A stretch of 64,000 nucleotides of DNA from JARRPM01 sp963765545 (GCA_963765545.1 CAVXWW010000004.1:620001-684000); one strand, 5' to 3'; positions 33,946-42,066 are shown, numbered from the stretch's first letter. Notes: generated by a model from the sequence alone, not told the origin. Translations and numbers: made by a program.

Positions 33946-34761
33946 ATGGCCGAGATTAATGATGAAATGAATTACTCAACTCTCCTGGTCGAGCAACGCG
34001 ATAGCGGATTGTTGATTGTCACGCTCAACCGACCCGATGAGGGCAACGCAGTCAACACGCAGATGGGCATTGAGCTTCTCGATTTTTGGACCGGACTGGT
34101 GCGCGATGGTGAGGGTAGTACGACCCGTTGCGTGGTGCTGACCGGCGCGGGAGAAGCTGCATTTTGCGCTGGCGGCGATATGAAGGAACGTGACGGGATG
34201 TCTAATGAAGCCTGGCACCATCAGCATGAGATATTTGAACAGGCACTGTGGACGATGATGGAGTGCCCTGTCCCGGTCATTGCCGCTGTCAACGGCAAGG
34301 CTTTTGGCGGAGGACTGGAAATGATCCTCGCTGCAGATTTCGCTTATGGCGTGGACAGTGCGCAGTTGTGGTTCCCCGAAGTGATGATCGGGATTCTTCC
34401 GGGTGTGGGCGGTACTACCACTCTGCCGCGCATCGTTGGTGAGCGCCGTGCCAACGAGATTATTTTCACCGGCAAGGCGTTTGGAGCGACCGAGGCGCTG
34501 GAGTGGGGAATTTTCAGTCGTGTTTGTAGCACAGCGGACTTGATGCCTGTGGTGATCGCAACTGCGGAAAGCATAGTCGGCAATGCGCCACTGGCCGTAC
34601 GACAAGCCAAGAAGGCGATACATCAGGGCCTGCAAATGGATGTTCGCTCCGCGCTCCGTTTTGAAGTAGAAGCCTACAACCGCTTGACTGATACCGAGGA
34701 CCGGCGCGAGGGTGTGGCGGCATGGAATGAAGGGCGCAAACCCCGCTTCATGGGGCGGTGA
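33946..34761 (+). CDS. Enoyl-CoA hydratase/isomerase family protein
   Basis: 271 residues. Crotonase features: first oxyanion-hole segment GAGEAAFCAGGDMKE, second segment AVNGKAFGGGLEMILAADFA with the Glu at the hydratase position, and LWFPEVMIGILPGVGGTTTLPRIVG with the second catalytic Glu. Both acid residues are present, so hydratase activity is plausible. C-terminal AWNEGRKPRFMGR is the complete family end. ATG 33946 is 5 nt after the nitroreductase stop, continuing the operon. It implies a CoA-thioester substrate, perhaps the carbon skeleton left after or before desulfination. It is the last gene; an IS6 remnant follows immediately. Confidence 0.93.
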   Translation: MAEINDEMNYSTLLVEQRDSGLLIVTLNRPDEGNAVNTQMGIELLDFWTGLVRDGEGSTTRCVVLTGAGEAAFCAGGDMKERDGMSNEAWHHQHEIFEQALWTMMECPVPVIAAVNGKAFGGGLEMILAADFAYGVDSAQLWFPEVMIGILPGVGGTTTLPRIVGERRANEIIFTGKAFGATEALEWGIFSRVCSTADLMPVVIATAESIVGNAPLAVRQAKKAIHQGLQMDVRSALRFEVEAYNRLTDTEDRREGVAAWNEGRKPRFMGR

Positions 34762-34764
34762 CAG

Positions 34765-35392
34765 GTGCCTGCCCAAATTGAATAGATTAGAAACGGCAGT
34801 GTGCGAACCCAGGAATCTCTGGGCCTGCCTTATCGATTTGAATATCCGCGTGCCCCGCTCTCTGACCCTGGTTGCCTCGTGAGATTGCTCCACCCGATTA
34901 TTCTCATACTGTTCAGTGCAATGAATTACATCCGGCTTCAGCTCTCGATGAGCGACTGGGTAGCTTCGTAGCTTATCCGTCACGATCTTCCTGGGTTCAC
35001 CGCCGTGACTCTTCATTAGACGCTTGAAAAAACGCTTCACCGCTGCTCCATCCCGCTTGGCCTGTAGATACACATCAACAACTTCGCCATCCTGGTCAAC
35101 TGCCCGCCAAAGGTAATGCTGCTTTCCGTTGATCTGAATGGTCCGGCACACCGGCAAAGACTTCATCAATGTAGAAGGTATCGCCATAGCCTCGGTGGTT
35201 TCGTTTCAATCTCCTAGCGTATAGCGCACCGAACTTCATGCACCGAAGACGGATTGCCTCCCGGCTGACGGTGATACCTCGCTCAGCGAAGAGGTCTTCA
35301 ATATCACGGTGACTGAGATTGAAGCGGTAATAGAGCCAGACAGCATACGAAATGATATCTGGCGGAAATCGGCCGCGCTTATAGGTATTCAT
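34765..35392 (-). pseudogene. IS6/IS26-family transposase remnant (frameshifted, 3'-truncated)
   Basis: From ATG 35392 the first frame encodes RGRFPPDIISYAVWLYYRFNLSHRDIEDLFAERGI and GDTFYIDEVF (first Asp of the DDE triad). It then shifts near 35160-35190 to a second frame with INGKQHYLWRAVDQDGEVVDVYLQ, VTDKLRSYPVAHRELKP and NNRVEQSHEATRVRERG (later DDE residues). The coding match ends at NLGRHL, about two codons from the enoyl-CoA hydratase stop, so the C terminus is lost. No terminal repeats are recognisable. Inactive. Confidence 0.85.
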
Positions 35393-35439
35393 TGGCCGAT
35401 TCTACCAAATTCGTCCCAATACCTTGGAATGGGTCAAGG

Positions 35440-35459
35440 TGCGCCAGAAATGCGCCAGA
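35440..35459 (+). repeat. Direct repeat TGCGCCAGA x2 (candidate integrase arm sites)
   Basis: Two TGCGCCAGA units 11 bp apart. The same 20-bp pattern, with one base changed, is at 20668-20687 near the opposite end of the element. Arm-type role is inferred from position. Confidence 0.55.
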
Positions 35460-35477
35460 GGGGGTGTGCGGGGATAC

Positions 35478-35547
35478 TGCGCCAGGGCCCTGTGGTCATA
35501 AGCCCCTGAATTTAAAGTCTTTAATTGGAGGCTCGGGTCGGAATCGA
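35478..35547 (+). repeat. Element-end module with 22-bp tRNA-Cys 3'-end copy
   Basis: Blocks TGCGCCAGG (35478), a 23-bp block at 35491-35513 and the tRNA-Cys 3'-end copy at 35526-35547 (22 bp identical to 35600-35621). Spacing is identical to the module at 12239-12300. A 52-bp interval separates this copy from the intact tRNA gene, so one recombination scar lies between them. Confidence 0.8.
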
Positions 35548-35599
35548 TGGTCCGGCATCCCGGCCGGCGTGCATAGTCCTGCGCCGGGCTTTTCTTTAA

Positions 35600-35673
35600 T
35601 GGAGGCTCGGGTCGGAATCGAACCGGCGTACACGGAGTTGCAGTCCGCTGCATGACCACTCTGCCACCGAGCC
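35600..35673 (-). tRNA. tRNA-Cys (anticodon GCA)
   Basis: 74 nt including an encoded CCA. The acceptor arms GGCTCGG and CCGAGCC pair fully, followed by U-CCA. The anticodon loop CTGCAAC gives GCA, and the T loop GTTCGATTC is standard. It is the integration target: its 3' part is duplicated at 35526, 20505 and 12287. In E. coli and Pseudomonas tRNA-Cys follows tRNA-Gly behind pgsA, as here apart from an inserted lipoprotein gene. Confidence 0.97.
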
Positions 35674-35685
35674 AATAAGACGTTG

Positions 35686-35715
35686 AATTTATTCAACAAA
35701 TGGGACAAAACGCAA
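35686..35715 (-). promoter_or_regulatory. Candidate promoter of tRNA-Cys
   Basis: On the minus strand TTGCGT (35715-35710), an 18-bp spacer and TAAATT (35691-35686) lie 12 bp before the tRNA 5' end. A separate promoter would be needed because a lipoprotein gene on the other strand splits it from tRNA-Gly. Confidence 0.45.
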
Positions 35716-36101
35716 GCAGATCAATCACTTGCGGGCAGCATTCTACGGGGCGTTGTGAGGCAGGTCAAGACAATTGGCGACAGACAGGCCTGGAGAAGCC
35801 GCCTTCCCGCTTCGATAACCGCTTTTTTGCGACGTTTTTTGTCGGTTCTTGACCTTTATTGCACGAAGGCGCCCCGCTCCATATCGGCGGCCGCGTCGCA
35901 AGCGAGGTCCCATAGCACCAGTTGAGAGCCTTTTCCGTGGTAAATCGCCGGGTTGGGGTGGTTCCCAAAAAAATCGCCCCACCTCCCGTAAGCACTTACA
36001 AGTCATATGTATAGAAAAAGTCAGAAAAACACTAATGGCCTGCGTCTTGCTTCAAATAGGGAAGAAATTGTCAAAACGCTTCTTACCCGCGAGGTTGTGA
36101 T
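35716..36101. other. 386-bp region without a gene
   Basis: No supported frame on either strand. It must contain the promoter of the lipoprotein gene at 36102, but no convincing hexamer pair was found. Confidence 0.4.
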
Positions 36102-37952
36102 ATGAGTTCAAAGACAGCTGAGGCCTTTACCTGCACTGCGCCCAGAAAGGTTCTGCTGGGGCTGGCCATAGTATTACTCGCCAGCTGTCGTCTGGTGATT
36201 ACCACCGATGAAACAGGCCATATCACCTCTGCATCAGGCGAACTCGATTGTGACAGCAGCTCCTGCGCTTTCCCCATCACAGAAGAAACGACTGATATAT
36301 TTACAGCGGTTCCCGCTGCCGGCTTTCGCTTTGTCAAATGGAATTCAATCTGTAGCAGTTCCCCTACGGCTGTATGCCAGGCAACGGTAGTTCCCCTGCC
36401 CGAAGAATTGCAGCAATTTGATGGTGATCTAGGTCTTTCAGCAGTCTTTGAGCCCAACGACAAATACAGGGCCTGGTTTCGCGACAAGGACGGCGATCAC
36501 TACGGTTCTGCTGATCAAAGGGTTGAGGGTCGTCAGCAGCCGCGAGGCTTTGTCATGAATAAGCGTGATTGCGATGATACTGATAGCTCAATTCACCCCT
36601 ACACGAGGGAACTGAACGATAGCAGGGATAACAATTGCAACGGCAAGATTGATGAAGGTTTTGTTGATACTCGATTCTTCCCGGACAGTGATGCTGATGG
36701 CTTTGGCAATTCCGACCCAACCTTAAGCGTAATGGCGGTAGATGCGCCCGATGGCTATGTCCGCAACAAGCTCGACTGCAACGACTCGAATGCCTCAGAT
36801 AACCCGGAGGCAGAAGAAGTGCTGGACGGTCGCGACAACGACTGTGACGGTGATATTGATGAGAGCAGTGGCGACTATTACAGGGACGTCGATGGCGATA
36901 GTTTTGGCGCGCCCGGGAGCCCGATTAAATCACTTGAACCAATCGAGGGGTACGTAAAAAACAAGCGCGATTGTGATGATAACAACGCCGACATCTTCCC
37001 GGGTGCACCTGAGAAGTTCGATAGCGCAGACAACAATTGTGACGGCCAGGTGGACGAGGGTTTTACCGTCAGAGACTACTATCTCGACGCGGATAAAGAT
37101 GGCTACGGGGATGCGACTTTATCTGTTTCAGAGAATGTGAAGCCCGATGGATACGTAACAAACGCCTCAGACAACTGTGTAAACAATTATAACCCGGGCC
37201 AGGAAGACATAGATCGCGACGGTATCGGTGACGTATGCGATACCTTTACCGATACTGACTCTGACGGCATTCAGGACAGTGCCGATAACTGCCCTGCCAG
37301 GAGCAACCGGAGCCAGTTCGATGCAGACAGCGACGGAATCGGTGATGCCTGCGATAGCCAGAACGGGCTGGATATCGATAACGACGGCGTGAATACGGCA
37401 CAGGACAACTGCCCTACAAGGTACAACCCGAGCCAGTCGGATAGAGATGACGACGGATTGGGTGATGCCTGTGACGCAGTCGATGACAGCAATGAAGGGG
37501 AAGACAATAGTCCCGGCTCTTGCTCGGTATCCGCTGAAGACCAGGCCATGCTGGATGCGGTGAACACGTTCAGGTCTAACCCGCGGCTTTGCGGTAGCCG
37601 CGGAAGCTTCCCTGCTGTTTCGCCGCTGAGCTGGAACTGCGAACTGAAAATGGCTGCACTGGGCCATTCCGCGGATATGGCTAACAACAATCTCTTCAGC
37701 CACACGGGGTCCAGCGGACAAACCCTCAGCTCCAGGGCCAATGCGGCAGGCTATACCTGGTCAGCGCTGGGCGAAAACATCGCCGCGGGGACGTCCTCGG
37801 TCAATAGTGTGATGCAAATGTGGATTGATAGCCCGGGACACTGCGCAAACCTCATGGGGGCAAGCTTCACCAACTTTGGAGCCGCCAAGTTCAGCAACTC
37901 TTCAAGCAGGTACGGTGTTTACTGGACCCAGGTATTCGGCAGGTCGCGCTAG
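36102..37952 (+). CDS. Large lipoprotein with Ca-binding repeats and CAP domain
   Basis: 616 residues. The N terminus has a lipobox (LAIVLLASC), so the mature protein is lipid-anchored at about C30. Residues 31-120 form a Cys-containing beta module like that of the DUF922 protein at 6962. Residues 125-330 hold about four MopE-type metal-binding repeats (DKDGDHYGSADQ, DCDDTDSSIHPYTRELND, DNNCNGKIDEG). From about 340 to 465 there are thrombospondin type 3-like Asp repeats (DRDGIGDVCDTFTDTDSDG). The C-terminal CAP/SCP domain spans about 475-616 (NTFRSNPRLCGS, AALGHSADMANNNLFSHTG, ALGENIAAG, MWIDSPGHCANLMG). Surface-exposed, calcium-stabilised; function unknown. It lies between tRNA-Gly and tRNA-Cys on the opposite strand. 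Confidence 0.88.
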   Translation: MSSKTAEAFTCTAPRKVLLGLAIVLLASCRLVITTDETGHITSASGELDCDSSSCAFPITEETTDIFTAVPAAGFRFVKWNSICSSSPTAVCQATVVPLPEELQQFDGDLGLSAVFEPNDKYRAWFRDKDGDHYGSADQRVEGRQQPRGFVMNKRDCDDTDSSIHPYTRELNDSRDNNCNGKIDEGFVDTRFFPDSDADGFGNSDPTLSVMAVDAPDGYVRNKLDCNDSNASDNPEAEEVLDGRDNDCDGDIDESSGDYYRDVDGDSFGAPGSPIKSLEPIEGYVKNKRDCDDNNADIFPGAPEKFDSADNNCDGQVDEGFTVRDYYLDADKDGYGDATLSVSENVKPDGYVTNASDNCVNNYNPGQEDIDRDGIGDVCDTFTDTDSDGIQDSADNCPARSNRSQFDADSDGIGDACDSQNGLDIDNDGVNTAQDNCPTRYNPSQSDRDDDGLGDACDAVDDSNEGEDNSPGSCSVSAEDQAMLDAVNTFRSNPRLCGSRGSFPAVSPLSWNCELKMAALGHSADMANNNLFSHTGSSGQTLSSRANAAGYTWSALGENIAAGTSSVNSVMQMWIDSPGHCANLMGASFTNFGAAKFSNSSSRYGVYWTQVFGRSR

Positions 37953-37975
37953 TCAGGGAGATCCGAGAGAAATGC

Positions 37976-38129
37976 TGGAGCGGGAAACGGCCGGGGTGGC
38001 GTACCACTTCGAACACCTGGACCTTCATTGCAGATTGAGCTTTGGAATGATTTGGAGCGGGAAACGGCCGGGGTGGCGTACCACTTCGAACACCTGGACC
38101 TTCATTGCAGATTGAGCTTTGGAATGATT
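37976..38129 (-). repeat. Two tandem 77-bp repeats carrying the tRNA-Gly 3' end
   Basis: Units at 37976-38052 and 38053-38129 appear identical and abut the tRNA gene at 38130. Each starts with TGGAGCGGGAAAC, the 13 bp of the tRNA-Gly 3' end, and includes a T-loop-like TTCGAA. In tRNA direction they lie downstream. Confidence 0.9.
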
Positions 38130-38205
38130 TGGAGCGGGAAACCGGGTTCGAACCGGCGACCTCAACCTTGGCAAGGTTGCGCTCTACCAACTGAGCTATT
38201 CCCGC
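38130..38205 (-). tRNA. tRNA-Gly (anticodon GCC)
   Basis: 76 nt with encoded CCA. The acceptor arm GCGGGAA pairs with TTCCCGC, then U-CCA. The D arm is AGCTCAGTTGGTAGAGC, the anticodon stem-loop CCTTGCCAAGG gives GCC, and the T arm is CCGGTTCGAACCCGG. Fully canonical. It is downstream of pgsA, as glyW is in E. coli, and probably belongs to that transcription unit or has its own promoter in the 38518-38620 gap. Confidence 0.97.
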
Positions 38206-38517
38206 ACACTTCTGCGTGTATCCACCGCCGTGGTCGCCGGAACCGTCGAGGCTTCGCGCCCCGCCACAACCTTGGCAAGGTTGCGCTCTACCAACTGAGC
38301 TATTCCCGCACACTTCTGCGTGTATCCACCGCCGTGGTCGCCGGAACCGTCGAGGCTTCGCGCCCCGCCACAACCTTGGCAAGGTTGCGCTCTACCAACT
38401 GAGCTATTCCCGCACACTTCTGCGTGTATCCACCGCCGTGGTCGCCGGAACCGTCGAGGCTTCGCGCCCCGCCACAACCTTGGCAAGGTTGCGCTCTACC
38501 AACTGAGCTATTCCCGC
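38206..38517 (-). repeat. Three tandem 104-bp repeats with the tRNA-Gly 5' half
   Basis: Units 38206-38309, 38310-38413 and 38414-38517 are near-identical. On the minus strand each begins with the first 43 nt or so of tRNA-Gly (acceptor 5' strand, D arm, anticodon arm) and then a 61-nt G+C-rich sequence that cannot complete a cloverleaf. They lie directly upstream of the intact tRNA, so a transcript from the pgsA side would contain three half-tRNAs. Confidence 0.92.
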
Positions 38518-38620
38518 TTTTCTACTTGCCGCCAACGGTGCATCTATCGGCGGAAGTTATTGTATTCGCCAGCAGACTATAGTCAAGAACTATCCCAGAT
38601 AATTCTCGCAACTGGCTGAA

Positions 38621-39193
38621 TTACAAAGAATTATCCCTGTCTTTGACGACAGCCCATGCCGCCCGCAGGTAGATCACCATTGACCAGAGCGTTAGCACTG
38701 CCGCGGTATATAGCACCAGGTAGCACAGGGCCAGCAGCCAGCCCTCATCCCGGGCCGGGTCGATGGCCAACAGACCGGTTATCGCCAGCATCTGGAAGGC
38801 AGTTTTGACCTTGCCGATATAGGACACGGCCACCGACGTGCGCTCCCCGAGTTCTGCCATCCACTCCCGCAGTGCGGAAATGACTATTTCCCGACCTATG
38901 ATCACACAGGCGGCGAGGGTGAATAACAGCGTGTCGTGGCGCTCCACCAGCAACACCAGTGTCACCGCAACCATTAACTTGTCCGCCACCGGATCCAGGA
39001 AAGCACCGAAAGCTGTCATCTGCTCCAGGCGCCGCGCGAGATAGCCATCCACCCAGTCTGTGGCAGCAGCAAACGCAAAAATGGCGGCCGCTACCAGGAG
39101 GTGGTTGTGAAACGGCACGTAGAAGACCACAACCAGGACGGGTATGAGCAGGATTCGCAGCATGGTCAGTGCGTTGGGTAAATTAATGGGCAA
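38621..39193 (-). CDS. pgsA: CDP-diacylglycerol--glycerol-3-phosphate phosphatidyltransferase
   Basis: 190 residues, integral membrane. The CDP-alcohol phosphotransferase signature DG-x2-AR-x8-G-x3-D-x3-D is exact in VDGYLARRLEQMTAFG followed by AFLDPVADKLM. N-terminal INLPNALTMLRILLIPVLV and IIGREIVISALREW are also typical of PgsA. It makes phosphatidylglycerophosphate, the precursor of phosphatidylglycerol and cardiolipin, at the inner membrane. It is 21 bp after uvrC, and tRNA-Gly follows, an order conserved in E. coli and Pseudomonas. Confidence 0.97.
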   Translation of the reverse strand: MPINLPNALTMLRILLIPVLVVVFYVPFHNHLLVAAAIFAFAAATDWVDGYLARRLEQMTAFGAFLDPVADKLMVAVTLVLLVERHDTLLFTLAACVIIGREIVISALREWMAELGERTSVAVSYIGKVKTAFQMLAITGLLAIDPARDEGWLLALCYLVLYTAAVLTLWSMVIYLRAAWAVVKDRDNSL

Positions 39194-39214
39194 ACCGCGC
39201 CGAGCCTCCCCTTG

Positions 39215-41041
39215 TCAGTCGCCGATATTGTGAAGATGATCGTATATTTGTTGCGCCATTGTGGCACTAATTCCGGTAACTTTCTTCAACTCATCGATAT
39301 TCGCATTTTCGACGCCCTGGGCGCTACCGAAGTGGCGCAACAGGTCTCGCCGGCGTTTGGCGCCGACTCCCGCAATATCCTCCAGTGTTGAGCGCTTGCG
39401 CGCCTTGTCCCGACGCGCCCTGTGACCGGTAATGGCAAAGCGATGGGCCTCATCACGAATTTGCTGGATCAGGTGCAGCGCCGGATTATCAATACCCAGT
39501 TGGCGCTCGCGCCCGGTCGTTCCGTTGAGCAGGGTTTCGAACCCGGCCTTACGGGTGACGCCCTTGGCCACACCAATGACTTCCACGCCGGCCACCTGCA
39601 AATCCGCAAGCACCGACATTGCCTGGCTCACCTGGCCTTTACCGCCGTCGATAAAGAGAATGTCCGGCAATGGCGCCTCCCCTGCTTTTAGCCGCTTATA
39701 GCGCCGCTCAAGTGCTTGCTGCATGGCCGCGTAGTCATCGCCCCCGGTGATGCCCTCGATATTGAACTTGCGGTAGTCAGCCTTGCGGGGGCCACCCTGG
39801 TCGAAGACTACGCAGGACGCCACGGTGGCTTCACCGGAGCTATGACTGATGTCGAAGCACTCCATTCGCTCCGGCATTTCGGGCAGGCCAAGCAATTCCT
39901 GCAGGGCCTGTAGCCGCTCGATGACTGACTGGCGGCCACTCAGATGGGACGCGAGATTGGTTTCCGCCGTTTGCAGGGCCAGCTGCAACCAGCGCGCCCT
40001 GGCATCCCGTACGCGACTGCGCAAGCGCACCCGGCGCCCCGACTCCGTGCTGAGGGCGAGAGCGAGTGTTTTAGAGTCTTCCGGGGCGGCATTGACTACC
40101 AGCTCGGGCGGAATGGCCCGCATGCCGCCAAGGTAGTACTGTGGGATAAACGCTGACAAAACCTGGGCCGGGTTTTCCTGCAGACGCAGTGGCGGATAAT
40201 AGGTTTTGCTGCCCAGTACCCGCGCGGCGCGGACGAACAACACCTGCACACAGGCCCTGCCCCCGGCAACCGCCGCGGCGACGATATCCAGGTCGCCGGT
40301 GACACCTTCTATCCCCTGGCTGGCTTGCACATGTTGCAGCTGACTCAACTGGTCCCTGAACTCGGCTGCTTTCTCATACGCGAGGCTGGCGGCGGCCTTC
40401 TCCATGTCATCCGCGAGGCGAACCATCAACTGCTGTGACTTGCCCTTCAGGAACAGGGTCGTATTCTCAACCTGTTGCGCGTACTCCTGTTCACTGACCA
40501 GTTCCACACAGGGCGCTGTGCAGCGGTTGATCTGGTGCTGCAGGCAGGGGCGCGAGCGGTTGCTGAAGTAACTGTCTTCGCACTGGCGTACCTTGAATAC
40601 TTTTTGCAGGAAATGAAGAGATTCCCGCACTGCGCCCGCACTGGGGTATGGCCCGAAGTACTGGCCCTTGCGCCGCTTTGCACCCCGGTGCAGGCTGAGC
40701 CTGGGATACTTGTCTTGGCTGGACAGGAAGATATAGGGATAGGACTTATCGTCCCGCAGCAGAATATTGTACGGTGGCTGGTGCGTTTTGATCAGGTTGT
40801 GCTCAAGCAATAGCGCATCCACTTCGGTGGATGTCACCGTTACCTGTATTTCGTGGATACGGGCAACCAGCGCCATGGTTTTTTCGGTCAGACCGCTGGC
40901 GCGAAAATAACTGCCTACCCGGTTCTTCAGGTTGCGCGCCTTACCCACGTAGAGCAGCTTCTTGTTGGCATCGTACATCTGGTACACGCCGGGACGCGTG
41001 GTCAACACTTTCAAAAAAGCTTTATGATCGAAGTCGCTCAT
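39215..41041 (-). CDS. uvrC: UvrABC excinuclease subunit C
   Basis: 608 residues, full length. The GIY-YIG nuclease domain (GVYQMYDANKKLLYVGKARNLKNRVGSYF) makes the 3' cut. The UVR motif (DMEKAAASLAYEKAAEFRDQLSQLQ) binds UvrB. The RNase H-like domain (MECFDISHSSGEATVASCVVFDQGG, DILFIDGGKGQV) makes the 5' cut, and a C-terminal helix-hairpin-helix pair (LEDIAGVGAKRRRDLLRHFGS) binds DNA. A Cys cluster (CEDSYFSNRSRPCLQHQINRCTAPC) may bind an Fe-S centre, as reported for UvrC. Start ATG 41041 overlaps the murB stop by 4 bp. No gacA/uvrY gene lies upstream, unlike E. coli. Confidence 0.97.
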   Translation of the reverse strand: MSDFDHKAFLKVLTTRPGVYQMYDANKKLLYVGKARNLKNRVGSYFRASGLTEKTMALVARIHEIQVTVTSTEVDALLLEHNLIKTHQPPYNILLRDDKSYPYIFLSSQDKYPRLSLHRGAKRRKGQYFGPYPSAGAVRESLHFLQKVFKVRQCEDSYFSNRSRPCLQHQINRCTAPCVELVSEQEYAQQVENTTLFLKGKSQQLMVRLADDMEKAAASLAYEKAAEFRDQLSQLQHVQASQGIEGVTGDLDIVAAAVAGGRACVQVLFVRAARVLGSKTYYPPLRLQENPAQVLSAFIPQYYLGGMRAIPPELVVNAAPEDSKTLALALSTESGRRVRLRSRVRDARARWLQLALQTAETNLASHLSGRQSVIERLQALQELLGLPEMPERMECFDISHSSGEATVASCVVFDQGGPRKADYRKFNIEGITGGDDYAAMQQALERRYKRLKAGEAPLPDILFIDGGKGQVSQAMSVLADLQVAGVEVIGVAKGVTRKAGFETLLNGTTGRERQLGIDNPALHLIQQIRDEAHRFAITGHRARRDKARKRSTLEDIAGVGAKRRRDLLRHFGSAQGVENANIDELKKVTGISATMAQQIYDHLHNIGD

Positions 41042-42066
41042 GCCGCCTTGCCATAAATTCTCGGCTCAATCTCCAGCACTATCCCGAAGGTTTCCAGTAC
41101 CGAACCGGCCACTTCCTCGGCCAGTGACAACAGCGCCTCGCCGCTGTTATTGCCGTAATTCACTATCACCAGCGCATGTTCGGGATGAATGCCCAGACCA
41201 TCTCGTTTCCGCCCTTTCCAACCGCAATAGTCGATCAACCAGGCCGCGGGCAATTTGGTTTGGCCATCGGCCTGCGGGTAGGCGGGCAAACCTGGAAACT
41301 CTTGTAGCAACTCCTTTGCCAGGTTATCAGCCAGTACGGGGTTCTTGAAGAAACTACCCGCATTGGGAACCCGGGAAGGGTCGGGCAGCTTGCTGCGCCT
41401 GATATCCACCACGGTGTCAAAGACCGTACGAGGTGTCGCCGCTGGGACGCCACGCTGCTTTAGTGCACTGGCGAGGGCCGGGTAGTCTGCCTTTACGCAG
41501 GGTCGGCGCGACAATTGCAAATCAACCGCTGTAATCACGAGTTTGTCTTGCAGTGCGTGTTTGAAAACACTGTCGCGGTAACCGAACCTGCATTCATCCC
41601 CCTGCACTGACTGACCTTTTCCATCCGTCAGGGACAGGCAATGCACCTCTCGCACAAAAGAGGCCAGCTCAACACCGTACGCACCGATGTTCTGGATCGG
41701 CGCTGCACCGACGGTACCGGGTATCAACGCAAGATTCTCCAGTCCGTAATACCCCTGGTCCAGCGCCCACCGCACGAACTGGTGCCAGTTCTCGCCTGCG
41801 GCCACACGCACCATGACGGTATCGGCATCGTCTTCGAGTACATTTATGCCCTGCATACCTGTAAGCACGACCAGGGCATTCACGTCGCCGGCGATAACCA
41901 CATTGCTGCCCTCCCCCAGCGGTATTACCGGAAGACTGCGCTCAGCAGCCCACTGCAGGGCCTGAAGCAGTTCATCTTCTGTACTTGCGCGCACCAGGGC
42001 GCTCGCTCGCCCTTCAAGCGAGAGCGTGTTGTAGGCCTGCAGGGGCTCATGCTGCAGGATGTGCAT
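41038..42066 (-). CDS. murB: UDP-N-acetylenolpyruvoylglucosamine reductase
   Basis: 342 residues from ATG 42066; the open frame upstream has no family similarity. FAD-binding PCMH domain: VIPLGEGSNVVIAGD and YGLENLALIPGTVGAAPIQNIGAYGVEL. Catalytic Ser in NAGSFFKNPV and Glu in HPEHALVIVN; substrate-binding RFGYRDSVFK. Length and the FGYRxSxFK form fit the E. coli-type (type I) MurB. It reduces enolpyruvyl-UDP-GlcNAc to UDP-MurNAc with NADPH in peptidoglycan synthesis. It overlaps the phosphatase gene by 20 bp and uvrC by 4 bp. Confidence 0.96.
   Translation of the reverse strand: MHILQHEPLQAYNTLSLEGRASALVRASTEDELLQALQWAAERSLPVIPLGEGSNVVIAGDVNALVVLTGMQGINVLEDDADTVMVRVAAGENWHQFVRWALDQGYYGLENLALIPGTVGAAPIQNIGAYGVELASFVREVHCLSLTDGKGQSVQGDECRFGYRDSVFKHALQDKLVITAVDLQLSRRPCVKADYPALASALKQRGVPAATPRTVFDTVVDIRRSKLPDPSRVPNAGSFFKNPVLADNLAKELLQEFPGLPAYPQADGQTKLPAAWLIDYCGWKGRKRDGLGIHPEHALVIVNYGNNSGEALLSLAEEVAGSVLETFGIVLEIEPRIYGKAA

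Noticed and set aside
33976..35187. A 403-codon open frame on the minus strand across the enoyl-CoA hydratase gene.
   Set aside because: Only its first 140 codons resemble a protein (the IS6 transposase). The rest is antisense to a clearly conserved hydratase.
37976..38517. Possible CRISPR array because of regular repeats.
   Set aside because: The units are directly adjacent without variable spacers, and contain tRNA sequence.
38028..38619. Several overlapping frames of 90-160 codons with repeated sequence.
   Set aside because: They are translations of the tRNA-Gly-derived tandem repeats, not genes.
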